This document shows positions 55,483 to 63,351 of a stretch of DNA of 64,000 nt, one piece after another. The notes beneath the pieces were generated by a model. That model was given only the letters and a program-made list of their open reading frames with translations. It searched no databases and was not told the DNA's origin. The DNA comes from Paenibacillus anaericanus (lineage in GTDB: Bacteria > Bacillota > Bacilli > Paenibacillales > Paenibacillaceae). The translations under genes and the position numbers were made by a program. The stretch covers positions 124,001-188,000 of the forward strand of contig NZ_RZNY01000007.1 in assembly GCF_003994475.1 (NCBI RefSeq). The letters run 5' to 3'. Numbering within the stretch: the stretch's first letter is position 1; each line of letters begins with the position of its first letter.

Positions 55483-56463
55483 TTATTTCTGAATGGAAGC
55501 TGTACCTGCTCCTTCGTCTTTGCCTTGTCCCTGTCTAGATATAACGAACAACGCTCCCCAGATCAGAATAAAGCCAACAATTTGTGGACGAGTGATCATC
55601 TCTTGAAACACGATCCAGTTAATAAGCACCCCTACCATCGGGAAGCTGAGTTCAGCTAAAGTCGCGACCGAAGCCTTTGTCGTAGTCAGTCCTTTATAAT
55701 ACACTAACAAACTGAGTAATCCTGGCAACAATGCCTGCCCGAGTAGATTTAGCGAAACGCCCGCAATAGCAGATGTACCTGATGGTATATTCCATGCTGC
55801 TCCTTCACTCCAAGTGAGAGCGAGCAATATCGGTAAAGCGAGAATAAAACGTAACGATGTCACAGTCTCATATTTCATTTGGCCTACCATCATACGTCCC
55901 ATAACCGTTGATCCACCCCAGAGAGCGGCTGCTCCTAGCGACAACAAGCTACCTACTTGGACAAAGTCCTTCCAATGACCTATAGGTAAAGTAAAACCGA
56001 AGGTTAACAAGTACGTACCACCCAATGCGACCAAGGCCAGTGGGAAGAAATAGCGAGGCAAAGATTCCTTCAGTAACAATCTAGCTAGAATAATTGCGAA
56101 TAATGGCTGTAGCTTTTGTAACAAAAGAACGGCATTGAGATTTCCGTTAGTCAGTCCCATGGTAAAGAGCACCGTCGCTATAGCTGATCCACCCCACGAA
56201 ATGAAGAGCAACGCCCCAACCTGTTTCCATCCCAGACCACGTAATTCACTACGGTTCTTCCACATTAACGGAAACATCACTAAGGCAATAATGACATGTT
56301 CGAGTAGTACAATTTGCGCCGAGGTGAGCGTATCGAGCAGAAGGATCCTAAATAGAGGATCAACTCCCCATAGTGCTGCTCCTAATACGACTAACCAAAA
56401 TCCACCTCTTGCTGAATCTCTTTTCATCAATGCTGGTTTAACATTTGCGCTTACGTTCTCCAT
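55483..56463 (-). CDS. EamA/DMT-family transporter, candidate flavin transporter
   Basis: 326 residues from the ATG after AAGGGGAC (an upstream 19-residue extension is rejected). Two EamA domains with ten helices. An FMN riboswitch and a terminator hairpin lie directly upstream, so the gene should be controlled by FMN and may import riboflavin or a related flavin. EamA-type riboflavin importers under such switches (RibN, ImpX) are known in other bacteria, but this protein is not clearly an orthologue of either. Confidence 0.88.
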   Translation of the reverse strand: MENVSANVKPALMKRDSARGGFWLVVLGAALWGVDPLFRILLLDTLTSAQIVLLEHVIIALVMFPLMWKNRSELRGLGWKQVGALLFISWGGSAIATVLFTMGLTNGNLNAVLLLQKLQPLFAIILARLLLKESLPRYFFPLALVALGGTYLLTFGFTLPIGHWKDFVQVGSLLSLGAAALWGGSTVMGRMMVGQMKYETVTSLRFILALPILLALTWSEGAAWNIPSGTSAIAGVSLNLLGQALLPGLLSLLVYYKGLTTTKASVATLAELSFPMVGVLINWIVFQEMITRPQIVGFILIWGALFVISRQGQGKDEGAGTASIQK

Positions 56464-56502
56464 TTGTCTGTCCCCTTCTTGAATATGGGGTCTACAGCAG
56501 AA

Positions 56503-56542
56503 AGCCCCTGTTATCGACAAATCATCGACAGTAACAGGGGCT
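56503..56542 (-). terminator. Riboswitch expression-platform terminator
   Basis: AGCCCCTGTTAcTGTCGA/TCGAtAACAGGGGCT stem, followed leftward by TTTCTGCT. It sits between the FMN aptamer and the transporter start, as expected for transcription control. Confidence 0.75.
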
Positions 56543-56591
56543 GATCAAATAAGCTTGCACAGGAAATAAAGCTGCGGCATGCTATATCTTT

Positions 56592-56740
56592 GATCTTCTC
56601 CCATCCGGACTTTACCGTCGGCCTTGGAATTACACCAAGTCAGTCGTCATCGTTATCCAATGACGAGTCGCGGGCTATAGTTCATTCACTAGGAACAAAC
56701 CTCACCGCCGGTCAGGAATTTCACCTTACCCCGAAGATCC
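56592..56740 (-). promoter_or_regulatory. FMN riboswitch (RFN element)
   Basis: On the minus strand the aptamer begins at GATCTTCGGGG, then GGTGAAATTCC, GACCGGCGGTGA, a CCCGCGAC segment, the variable hairpin, then GTCCGGATGGGAGAAGATC. P1 pairs GATCTTC with GAAGATC. These are the defining conserved blocks of the RFN element. It governs the EamA gene downstream. Confidence 0.95.
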
Positions 56741-56951
56741 ATATTCAATTGAATTGTAGTTGTATTTAATGATATGAACTGTATTCATTGTACTGCGACA
56801 AATATCCACTCTCTGTTAAGTAAGTCACATTGAATTGAAAAATGCTTTAGTTTCATGAAATACATATTCACTTACATTAATATAGCATCATTTTACCCAT
56901 TTGTAATCCACCAATCTGTGGAGAGCGAAAAAAATCTACAGAAAACTTCAA

Positions 56952-57794
56952 TTATTTAAACGCAGGTACGGCAATCTCGTCGTAATTTTCCTCTAAAAAC
57001 TTTTTCACTTCTGGACCAGACATCACTTTAGCAAGCTTCTGAATGATCTCAGAATCCTGATTATCTGCACGAGCCACTAGCGTAATCACGAACTCCGAAT
57101 CATCGGTTTCTGTAAGTAGTGCATCTTTCTTAGGCGTCAATCCAAGTGGGCTGGCATAAGCTGGTGTCATGAGAACCAAATCAGCATCATCCAGCATACG
57201 AGCAAGCATCAGTAGGTCGACCTCTTCGAATTTAAATTTTTTCTTATTTTCGATAATGTCGCCTTGTGTAGCTTGAATGCCAACGCCTTCCTTCAGCTTA
57301 ATTATTCCGGCTTTATCGAGCATGACGAGCGAACGGCCGATATTGGTAGGATCATTCGCAATCGCGATGGTCGCCCCGTCAGGTAACTCTTCCATTGATT
57401 TGTAACGTTTAGAATAAGCACCATAGATCGCATTATAAATCGGCTGAATCGGAACGAGTTCTGTATTCTTATTCTCATTGTATTGATTCATATAAGGGAC
57501 ATGCTGGAAGAAGTTCGCATCCACTTCTTTATTAGCAAGCGCATCGTTCGGCTGAACGTTATCTGATAGAACAACAACTTCAAGGTTAATCCCTTCTTCC
57601 TTAAGCAGTGGCTTCACCACATCTAGAATTTCCGTCATGGGTGGAATCAAGGTCGCAACTTTCAGGGTTGTTTCTGTTTGTGCAGGTGTATTGTTCTTGT
57701 CCTGCTCCGGTTGATTCTCTTTCGCTTGATTGTTACCACAACCAGCTATAACAACCATTAGTAGCACTAGCATCGACATCATTTTTTTGTTCAT
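56952..57794 (-). CDS. metQ: Methionine ABC transporter substrate-binding lipoprotein (NlpA family)
   Basis: 280 residues. Lipobox VIAGC (Cys19), then the NlpA/MetQ domain with VDANFFQHVPYMNQYN and NDPTNIGRSLVML. It binds D/L-methionine outside the membrane. It follows metI by 97 bp. Confidence 0.9.
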   Translation of the reverse strand: MNKKMMSMLVLLMVVIAGCGNNQAKENQPEQDKNNTPAQTETTLKVATLIPPMTEILDVVKPLLKEEGINLEVVVLSDNVQPNDALANKEVDANFFQHVPYMNQYNENKNTELVPIQPIYNAIYGAYSKRYKSMEELPDGATIAIANDPTNIGRSLVMLDKAGIIKLKEGVGIQATQGDIIENKKKFKFEEVDLLMLARMLDDADLVLMTPAYASPLGLTPKKDALLTETDDSEFVITLVARADNQDSEIIQKLAKVMSGPEVKKFLEENYDEIAVPAFK

Positions 57795-57891
57795 GATTAA
57801 ATTTACCCCCTATGTGTATTAAATACCATTTTCTGTCGGTAGGTGACTGCTCCTTGGACAAACGATCCATTCGGTCGCTGCTACCTAACGC

Positions 57892-58572
57892 TTACCTTCT
57901 ATCCAACTTTCTAGCAATAAAACCTCCAATGAATTGGATGCTTTGGACCAAAATGATCATCAAGATGATCATAGCTGCCATGAGTTCCGTCTCAAAGCGT
58001 TGGTACCCGTAGCGGATCGCAAAGTCGCCAACTCCCCCGCCCCCCACTACTCCCACTACAGTCGAGTAAGAAATAAAACTAATCGTGGAGGTTGTAAGGC
58101 CTAGTACTAAGCCAGAGCGTGACTCTACGTATAAAAACTTTATGATTATTTCCAGTTTGGATGCCCCCATGGATTGCGCCGCCTCGATAACTCCACGCGG
58201 AACCTCTAACAACGATTGCTCCACTAACCTGGAATAAACAGCAATCGCTACTATTGCCAAGGGAACGGAAGCCGCAAGTGTTCCAATCGCCGTTCCAATT
58301 AGAAGACGAGTTAGCGGAATCATAAAGACAACAAGTAATAAAAATGGAAATGAGCGAATGATATTAACTAGGTTATTCAGCACAAGAGATACAGAACGGT
58401 TCTCGTAAAGTTGTCCCTTCCGGCACAGATACAGCAAAGTACCTATAGGAAGCCCGAGCAGGATTGCCGCACCAATGGAAATCCCCACCATCACGAATGT
58501 TTCTCCGATCGCCTCGACAATCTCGGATCGATATTTGACCACTTGATCCAGCATGACAGACAAGTCAAACAC
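57892..58572 (-). CDS. metI: Methionine ABC transporter permease
   Basis: 226 residues, five helices, conserved IEAAQSMGASKLEIIIKFL EAA loop and GGGGVGDFAIRYGYQRF near the C-terminus, all of MetI. GTG start after GGGGG, overlapping the metN stop by one base. Confidence 0.92.
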   Translation of the reverse strand: MFDLSVMLDQVVKYRSEIVEAIGETFVMVGISIGAAILLGLPIGTLLYLCRKGQLYENRSVSLVLNNLVNIIRSFPFLLLVVFMIPLTRLLIGTAIGTLAASVPLAIVAIAVYSRLVEQSLLEVPRGVIEAAQSMGASKLEIIIKFLYVESRSGLVLGLTTSTISFISYSTVVGVVGGGGVGDFAIRYGYQRFETELMAAMIILMIILVQSIQFIGGFIARKLDRR

Positions 58573-59327
58573 TATGCATCCCCCGCTTCACCTAACAGTT
58601 GTTCCCGAAATGATGGCGGAAGAGGAAGCGCCGAATCCCTGCTACGCCCTTGCAAAGCAAAGGTATCGGTGATTGAACCATTCTCCATGACGGACACGGT
58701 GTGGCAGATCCTTTTGACCACATCCATCTCATGTGTGACAATGGCTATCGTAACGCCCAATGTCTCATTAATATGTCTCAGCACTTCCAATATTTCCACC
58801 GTGGTCTTGGGGTCAAGTGAAGACGTGGGTTCGTCGCATAGGAGCACTCGGGGATGATTAGCGAGTGCTCTAGCAATCGCCACCCTTTGCTTCTGCCCTC
58901 CACTTAACTGAGCAGGATACTGATCCGCCTTATCTAACAAACCAACAAATCGTAAGCACTCGGCAACACGCAGTGCCCGCTCTTTCTTGGGAATGCCCGC
59001 TAGCTCAAGTGGAGTGGCAACATTCCCACTCACTGTCCGATTATGTAGTAGATTAAATTGCTGAAAAATCATACCGATCGATCTGCGCGCCTCACGAAGC
59101 TGTATCTCTGACATTTGAGTCAAGTCAGCCCCATTAACCATAACCTTGCCTTCGTCTGGAGGTTCCAGAACGTTCATCATTCGTAGAAGTGTGGATTTGC
59201 CTGCACCACTTTCACCAATGATCCCGTGAATCTCTCTTTCTGCAATGTCGAGAGTGACAGATTTAACGGCTTCAAAGTCCCCCTCCCGCAGAGCATACCT
59301 TTTGCTTACCTGTTGCAGCGAAATGAT
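58572..59327 (-). CDS. metN: Methionine ABC transporter ATPase, apparent ATC start
   Basis: About 251 residues. Walker A GESGAGKSTLLR lies upstream of the first ATG in frame, so translation must begin earlier. At 59327 an ATC opens the expected N-terminus (ISLQQVSKRYAL) with AAGGGGG 8 bases before it; no ATG, GTG or TTG fits. Signature [15 protein letters not shown] and Walker B LLCDEPTSSLDPKT follow. The C-terminal NIL regulatory domain of long MetN proteins is missing, so substrate feedback inhibition may be absent. Confidence 0.88.
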   Translation of the reverse strand: MISLQQVSKRYALREGDFEAVKSVTLDIAEREIHGIIGESGAGKSTLLRMMNVLEPPDEGKVMVNGADLTQMSEIQLREARRSIGMIFQQFNLLHNRTVSGNVATPLELAGIPKKERALRVAECLRFVGLLDKADQYPAQLSGGQKQRVAIARALANHPRVLLCDEPTSSLDPKTTVEILEVLRHINETLGVTIAIVTHEMDVVKRICHTVSVMENGSITDTFALQGRSRDSALPLPPSFREQLLGEAGDA

Positions 59328-59405
59328 AAGGAATTCCCCCTTATTTTCGACTTGAAAAACTGTACTAATTATTTGCGTTAGCTGTTTATATGGATAATTG
59401 GCTTA

Positions 59406-59434
59406 ATTATAGACTATATGCATTGCTGTGTCAC
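59406..59434 (-). promoter_or_regulatory. Sigma-A promoter for metNIQ
   Basis: On the minus strand GTGACA, a 17-bp spacer and TATAAT (full match). Transcription would start about 72 bases before metN. No S-box (SAM) riboswitch consensus is seen in the leader. Confidence 0.65.
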
Positions 59435-59587
59435 TAATAATATTACACTATTTAATTCCGGATCAATAGTACAATCAGTTCAAGAAAATATATATACCGT
59501 AGATTAATGACCGCCACGCGGACGGATTATCCTTACGCTCGCTGTTGCTTCCAAATTTGTTTGAATATATCGCAGCACTGATTGCTG

Positions 59588-59616
59588 TTTAGAGCCTGAT
59601 GCAACATTCCTATAAT
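59588..59616 (+). promoter_or_regulatory. Sigma-A-like promoter for the SLH protein
   Basis: TTTAGA, 17 bp, TATAAT at 59611-59616, about 52 bases before the ATG. Confidence 0.5.
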
Positions 59617-59667
59617 ATCCACGTCAGAATGAATATAACTATCCATCCAACTAGAAGAGGTGATTTC

Positions 59668-60342
59668 ATGTCATTCCAACGCAAGCTATTAACCGCAACT
59701 ATTTCCTCCGTTGCCGTACTGTCCCTGTCATTTGCAGGATCAAGCTTCGCTGCCACGAATTCTTTTGCTGATATAAGCAGTACTGCAGCCAAAGACAGCA
59801 TTATATTGTTGCAAGAAAAGGGAATCCTACATGGGACAAGTAGCGATAAATTTTCACCGGAAGCTACATTGACTGGTGCTCAAAGCGTGCAGCTCATAGT
59901 CAATGCCCTTGACCTAAACTTGAATGCCATCTCATTTGTTAAAATGCCTGAGGTCACCGATTTTTTTACAATAGCTAAGAACGATGCTTGGTATGCCCAA
60001 GCCTTGATCATTGCATCCGTTCATGGATTCGATTTGCCTGCTGACTTCGATCCAGTTCATAAAATGACCCGTGAGGAGTTCACACACCAATTAATTTTGG
60101 CAATGGAACATCAGGGTCAACTGCCTAAGATTAAGATAGTTCCTATTGCTTTCGGAGATGACACCGAACTAGAAGTCGCTTATCAAGGAACTGTTCAACG
60201 TTCACTTGTACTTGGCATTACCAAGCTTGATGCAGACGGTAAATTCCACCCTAAAGCTGAAATTTCTCGTGCAGATGCCGCCATACTTATTAATCAGGCA
60301 CTAGAATACCTGGCAGCTCATCCGACTCCGTCAACAGAATAG
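59668..60342 (+). CDS. Exported SLH-domain protein
   Basis: 224 residues from the ATG after AGAGGTG. Signal peptide (cleavage near SFAAT, about residue 28), then two or three degenerate S-layer homology repeats: FADISSTAAKDSIILLQEKGILHG, then YAQALIIASVHGFDLP, then AYQGTVQRSLVLGITKLDADGKFHPKAEISRADAAILI. It would bind pyruvylated secondary cell-wall polymer. No further domain follows. Confidence 0.85.
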   Translation: MSFQRKLLTATISSVAVLSLSFAGSSFAATNSFADISSTAAKDSIILLQEKGILHGTSSDKFSPEATLTGAQSVQLIVNALDLNLNAISFVKMPEVTDFFTIAKNDAWYAQALIIASVHGFDLPADFDPVHKMTREEFTHQLILAMEHQGQLPKIKIVPIAFGDDTELEVAYQGTVQRSLVLGITKLDADGKFHPKAEISRADAAILINQALEYLAAHPTPSTE

Positions 60343-60357
60343 GTTGTACCTATAGAA

Positions 60358-60400
60358 AGGGATACAGACATTCATATGAATGTACTGTATCCCTATTTTT
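60358..60400 (+). terminator. Terminator of the SLH gene
   Basis: AGGGATACAG/CTGTATCCCT stem with an inner ATTCATATGAAT palindrome, followed by ATTTTTT. Confidence 0.85.
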
Positions 60401-60404
60401 TATA

Positions 60405-62933
60405 TTATATAAATAGATTATGCCCGGATTGATCGGCTTGGCCTAGATAATAGCCAACTCCACCAATTTTGACGCCGTCGATCAGTTCTTCCTTTACAAT
60501 TCCCATGACATCCATGGACATCTGACAGGCAACCATCTCAACGCCTTGGTCTACCGCAGATTGAATGAGTTCTTCAAGTGAAGCAATGTTACGGGACTGC
60601 ATCACCTTACGAATCATGATGGAACCGGCTCCCAACATATTCATATTGGACAGGCCCAATTTGCGACTTCCCCGTGGCATCATAGCTCCAAACATGCGGC
60701 CGATGAAGCTTTTAGGGACGTTTACTTTGTCAGGTCTGCGCAAGACATTAAGTCCCCAGAAGGTGAAGAACATCGTAACTTTTTTACCACTAGCTGCAGC
60801 CCCGTTTGCAATAATAAATGAGGCAATCGCCTTATCCAACTCGCCGCTAAAAACAACCATTGTACTTCCTTCACGTGAAGTCGAACTTTGTACAGTTGCT
60901 GTTGTTGTATTCTCCGCTGGAACATTGGCTGCTTTTTTTCGCAAATAAGCCTCGATCATACCCTCTGGCTTTCTCTCGATTTGCAGTACTTCAGCACCAG
61001 ACATTCTCGCCCAGGCCTTAATATCCTCATAGAATCCAGGGTCCGAGGCTGTGACTTTTAGAACGTTTCCATCCTGCATTTGGTCCATCTGCTTCTTGAC
61101 TCTAATTAAGGGTCCAGGACAACTGAGTCCGCAAGCATCAAGCGTAACATTAACATTTGCTTCGAATGTCTCCACCTCTAGTGCTGTTGCAACTTCCTCT
61201 TTCGCTGTTTTATCAGGTGATATACTCGGCTGAGCATTAGCAGCAGACCCAGCAGATCCGGTTCCTGTTTCTCCCGTAATGCTCGCCGGTTGATATTGGC
61301 TCATTAAATAGGTACTGTAACCTCCGGTCAAATTTCTTACCTTAAACCCATGTTGGCTTAGAATCCGCGAGGCTGTATAACCACGGAGACCTACTTGGCA
61401 ATATACCCAGATTTCCTTATTCTTATCGAGTTCACCCAGACGGCTCCGCAACTCATCAACTGGAATTAACAGCGAGTCAGGAATATGACCGTTTGCATGC
61501 TCTATTGCCGACCGCACATCAACTAGCACCGTATTTGAAGTATCGCGTGACTCCAGATCTTTTGGCAAATAGACCGCAGTCCTACCACTCACTACGTTCT
61601 CAGCCGTATACCCTGCCATATTAACGGGGTCCTTAGCGGAAGAGTATGGCGGAGCATAAGCCAGTTCCAGTTCAGTAAGATCACTCACATTACCTTTAAA
61701 ATGGATAACTGTTGCAATATCATCAATTCGCTTATCCACTCCAATATAACCAACTGCTTGAGCGCCGAGTATCGTTCCACTCTCATTAAACAATAGCTTG
61801 ATGGTCATAGGCATGGCACCTGGATAATAAGAAGCATGTGAATTGGGATGAACATAAGTGACATGATAAGGAACACCTAGCCGAGTTAAAGTCTTTTCGT
61901 TGTTACCTGTTGTAGCTCCTGTAAGCCCAAATACCTTGATGATCGAGGTGCCTTGAGTTCCGCGATACGTGGTAGGTAATCCTGCGACGTTATCTGCAGC
62001 AATCCGCCCCTGTTTATTAGCTGGACCAGCCAGTGGAACTGCGGTTTTGAACCCACTCACGTAATCAGTTACCTCAATAGCATCTCCCACTGCATACACA
62101 TGTTCAAGATTGGTTTCCATTCGTTCATTAACGACAATATGCCCTCTAGGCCCAAGTTCCAGTCCACTTCCTGACAGGAATCCAGTATCCGGAGCAACCC
62201 CGATCGCCAGCACCACGATATCAGCTATAAGCGCTGTACCACTAGCCAGATTTACTAAGGTCTGTGTCCCTTGCTCAGCAAAAGATGCAACACCGTCATT
62301 TAAAATAAGGTTAACTCCATGCTGTTCCAGTTCCTTTGACAACTTACCTGACATTTCATAATCAAAAGGTGCTAGTAATTGTGGACCCCCTTCGACCAAT
62401 GTCACCTCTAGACCCAATTCCCGCAAATTCTCGGCCATCTCGACCCCAATGAATCCCCCGCCGATTACAACGGCTGTACGGCATGATTGTTCCGTAACCA
62501 GCTTCTTAATTCGATCCGTATCCGGAATATTGCGCAGTGTATGAATCCCTGACCCGTTTATGCCTGGTAACGGCGGCTTAATCGGACGAGCACCAGGTGA
62601 GAGAATTACCGCATCGTAGGTTTCATCATATTCGCCACGTTCTTTACTTCTAACACGGACGGTCTTTGAGTTTGGATCAAGCGAGATCACTTCACTTTCA
62701 ATCCGTACGTCAATGTTGAATCGTTTGTACATGGCTTCTGGAGTCTGAATCAACAGTTTGCTGCGTTCTTTAATCGAGTCTCCTATATAATATGGTAAGC
62801 CACAATTAGCAAATGAAATATGATGATCCCGCTCGAACATGACGATATGTGCATCCTCATCCAAACGGCGTAACCTTGCAGCTGCCGAAGCTCCTCCAGC
62901 AACTCCGCCGACAATTAATACTTTTTTACTCAT
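60405..62933 (-). CDS. CoA-disulfide reductase fused to rhodanese, TusA and DsrE domains
   Basis: 842 residues with four domains: FAD/NAD(P)H disulfide reductase (1-about 445) with GGVAGGASAA and the single active Cys44 in FANCGLPYY; rhodanese (about 455-550) with YCQVGLRGY; TusA (about 600-675) with the CPGP motif in ACGLSCPGPLI; and a DsrE/F-like domain (about 690-842). Such fusions handle persulfides and sulfane sulfur and may reduce CoA-persulfide. The fourfold fusion is large; coregulated with an ArsR-type protein just upstream. Confidence 0.9.
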   Translation of the reverse strand: MSKKVLIVGGVAGGASAAARLRRLDEDAHIVMFERDHHISFANCGLPYYIGDSIKERSKLLIQTPEAMYKRFNIDVRIESEVISLDPNSKTVRVRSKERGEYDETYDAVILSPGARPIKPPLPGINGSGIHTLRNIPDTDRIKKLVTEQSCRTAVVIGGGFIGVEMAENLRELGLEVTLVEGGPQLLAPFDYEMSGKLSKELEQHGVNLILNDGVASFAEQGTQTLVNLASGTALIADIVVLAIGVAPDTGFLSGSGLELGPRGHIVVNERMETNLEHVYAVGDAIEVTDYVSGFKTAVPLAGPANKQGRIAADNVAGLPTTYRGTQGTSIIKVFGLTGATTGNNEKTLTRLGVPYHVTYVHPNSHASYYPGAMPMTIKLLFNESGTILGAQAVGYIGVDKRIDDIATVIHFKGNVSDLTELELAYAPPYSSAKDPVNMAGYTAENVVSGRTAVYLPKDLESRDTSNTVLVDVRSAIEHANGHIPDSLLIPVDELRSRLGELDKNKEIWVYCQVGLRGYTASRILSQHGFKVRNLTGGYSTYLMSQYQPASITGETGTGSAGSAANAQPSISPDKTAKEEVATALEVETFEANVNVTLDACGLSCPGPLIRVKKQMDQMQDGNVLKVTASDPGFYEDIKAWARMSGAEVLQIERKPEGMIEAYLRKKAANVPAENTTTATVQSSTSREGSTMVVFSGELDKAIASFIIANGAAASGKKVTMFFTFWGLNVLRRPDKVNVPKSFIGRMFGAMMPRGSRKLGLSNMNMLGAGSIMIRKVMQSRNIASLEELIQSAVDQGVEMVACQMSMDVMGIVKEELIDGVKIGGVGYYLGQADQSGHNLFI

Positions 62934-63221
62934 TTATAGTTCCTCCCCAAAAATAGCCTCAATTAGTTTAATCACGGTGTCATTCTTGATCATATAGTTG
63001 ATCTCCAAACCACTGCGCTCAGCCACAACAATCCCTGCATTCCGTAACTTCTGCAGATGCTGCGATACGGTAGATTGCGGAATATCGAGACATTCCTGCA
63101 TATGGGATACATTACAGCGTCCCTTCTCCAGCAAGCCTTTGACGATGCATAAACGCACCGGATGAGCTAAAGCTTTGAGCAGTTCAGAGGCTTCATCATA
63201 AGCTTTGAAATTATTGTCCAA
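62934..63221 (-). CDS. ArsR-family transcriptional regulator
   Basis: 95 residues from a TTG (GAGGAG 10 bases upstream; an ATG at 63239 adds six residues but has no site). Winged helix with DIPQSTVSQHLQKLRNAGIV. It has Cys25, Cys36 and Cys44, of which 36 and 44 flank helix 3, near where SmtB/ArsR proteins sense metal or persulfide. Immediately precedes the sulfurtransferase gene, suggesting a reactive-sulfur sensor like SqrR/BigR, which is inference. Confidence 0.85.
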   Translation of the reverse strand: MDNNFKAYDEASELLKALAHPVRLCIVKGLLEKGRCNVSHMQECLDIPQSTVSQHLQKLRNAGIVVAERSGLEINYMIKNDTVIKLIEAIFGEEL

Positions 63222-63251
63222 GTGATGCCATCTCCTCATACCTTATATTTA

Positions 63252-63283
63252 TATATCACTATATTACGATATTACGATATATA
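63252..63283. promoter_or_regulatory. AT-rich direct/inverted repeat upstream of arsR-type gene
   Basis: ATTACGAT occurs twice back to back (63263-63270 and 63271-63278), framed by ATATC and GATAT, about 30 bp upstream of the regulator start. Likely its operator. Confidence 0.4.
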
Positions 63284-63295
63284 AAGCAAATTTTA

Positions 63296-63325
63296 TTGAC
63301 TATTCTATTTCCAGTAATTTATTAT
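63296..63325 (+). promoter_or_regulatory. Sigma-A-like promoter for the M20 amidohydrolase
   Basis: TTGACT, 18 bp, TATTAT at 63320-63325, about 27 bases before the start codon. Confidence 0.5.
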
Positions 63326-63351
63326 TTAGGGATTAGAGAGGGAGTATGATC

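Noticed and set aside
59328-59420. SAM (S-box) riboswitch in front of metNIQ
   Set aside because: Expected because Met transport genes often carry one, but none of the conserved S-box blocks is present; the leader is only about 72 bases.
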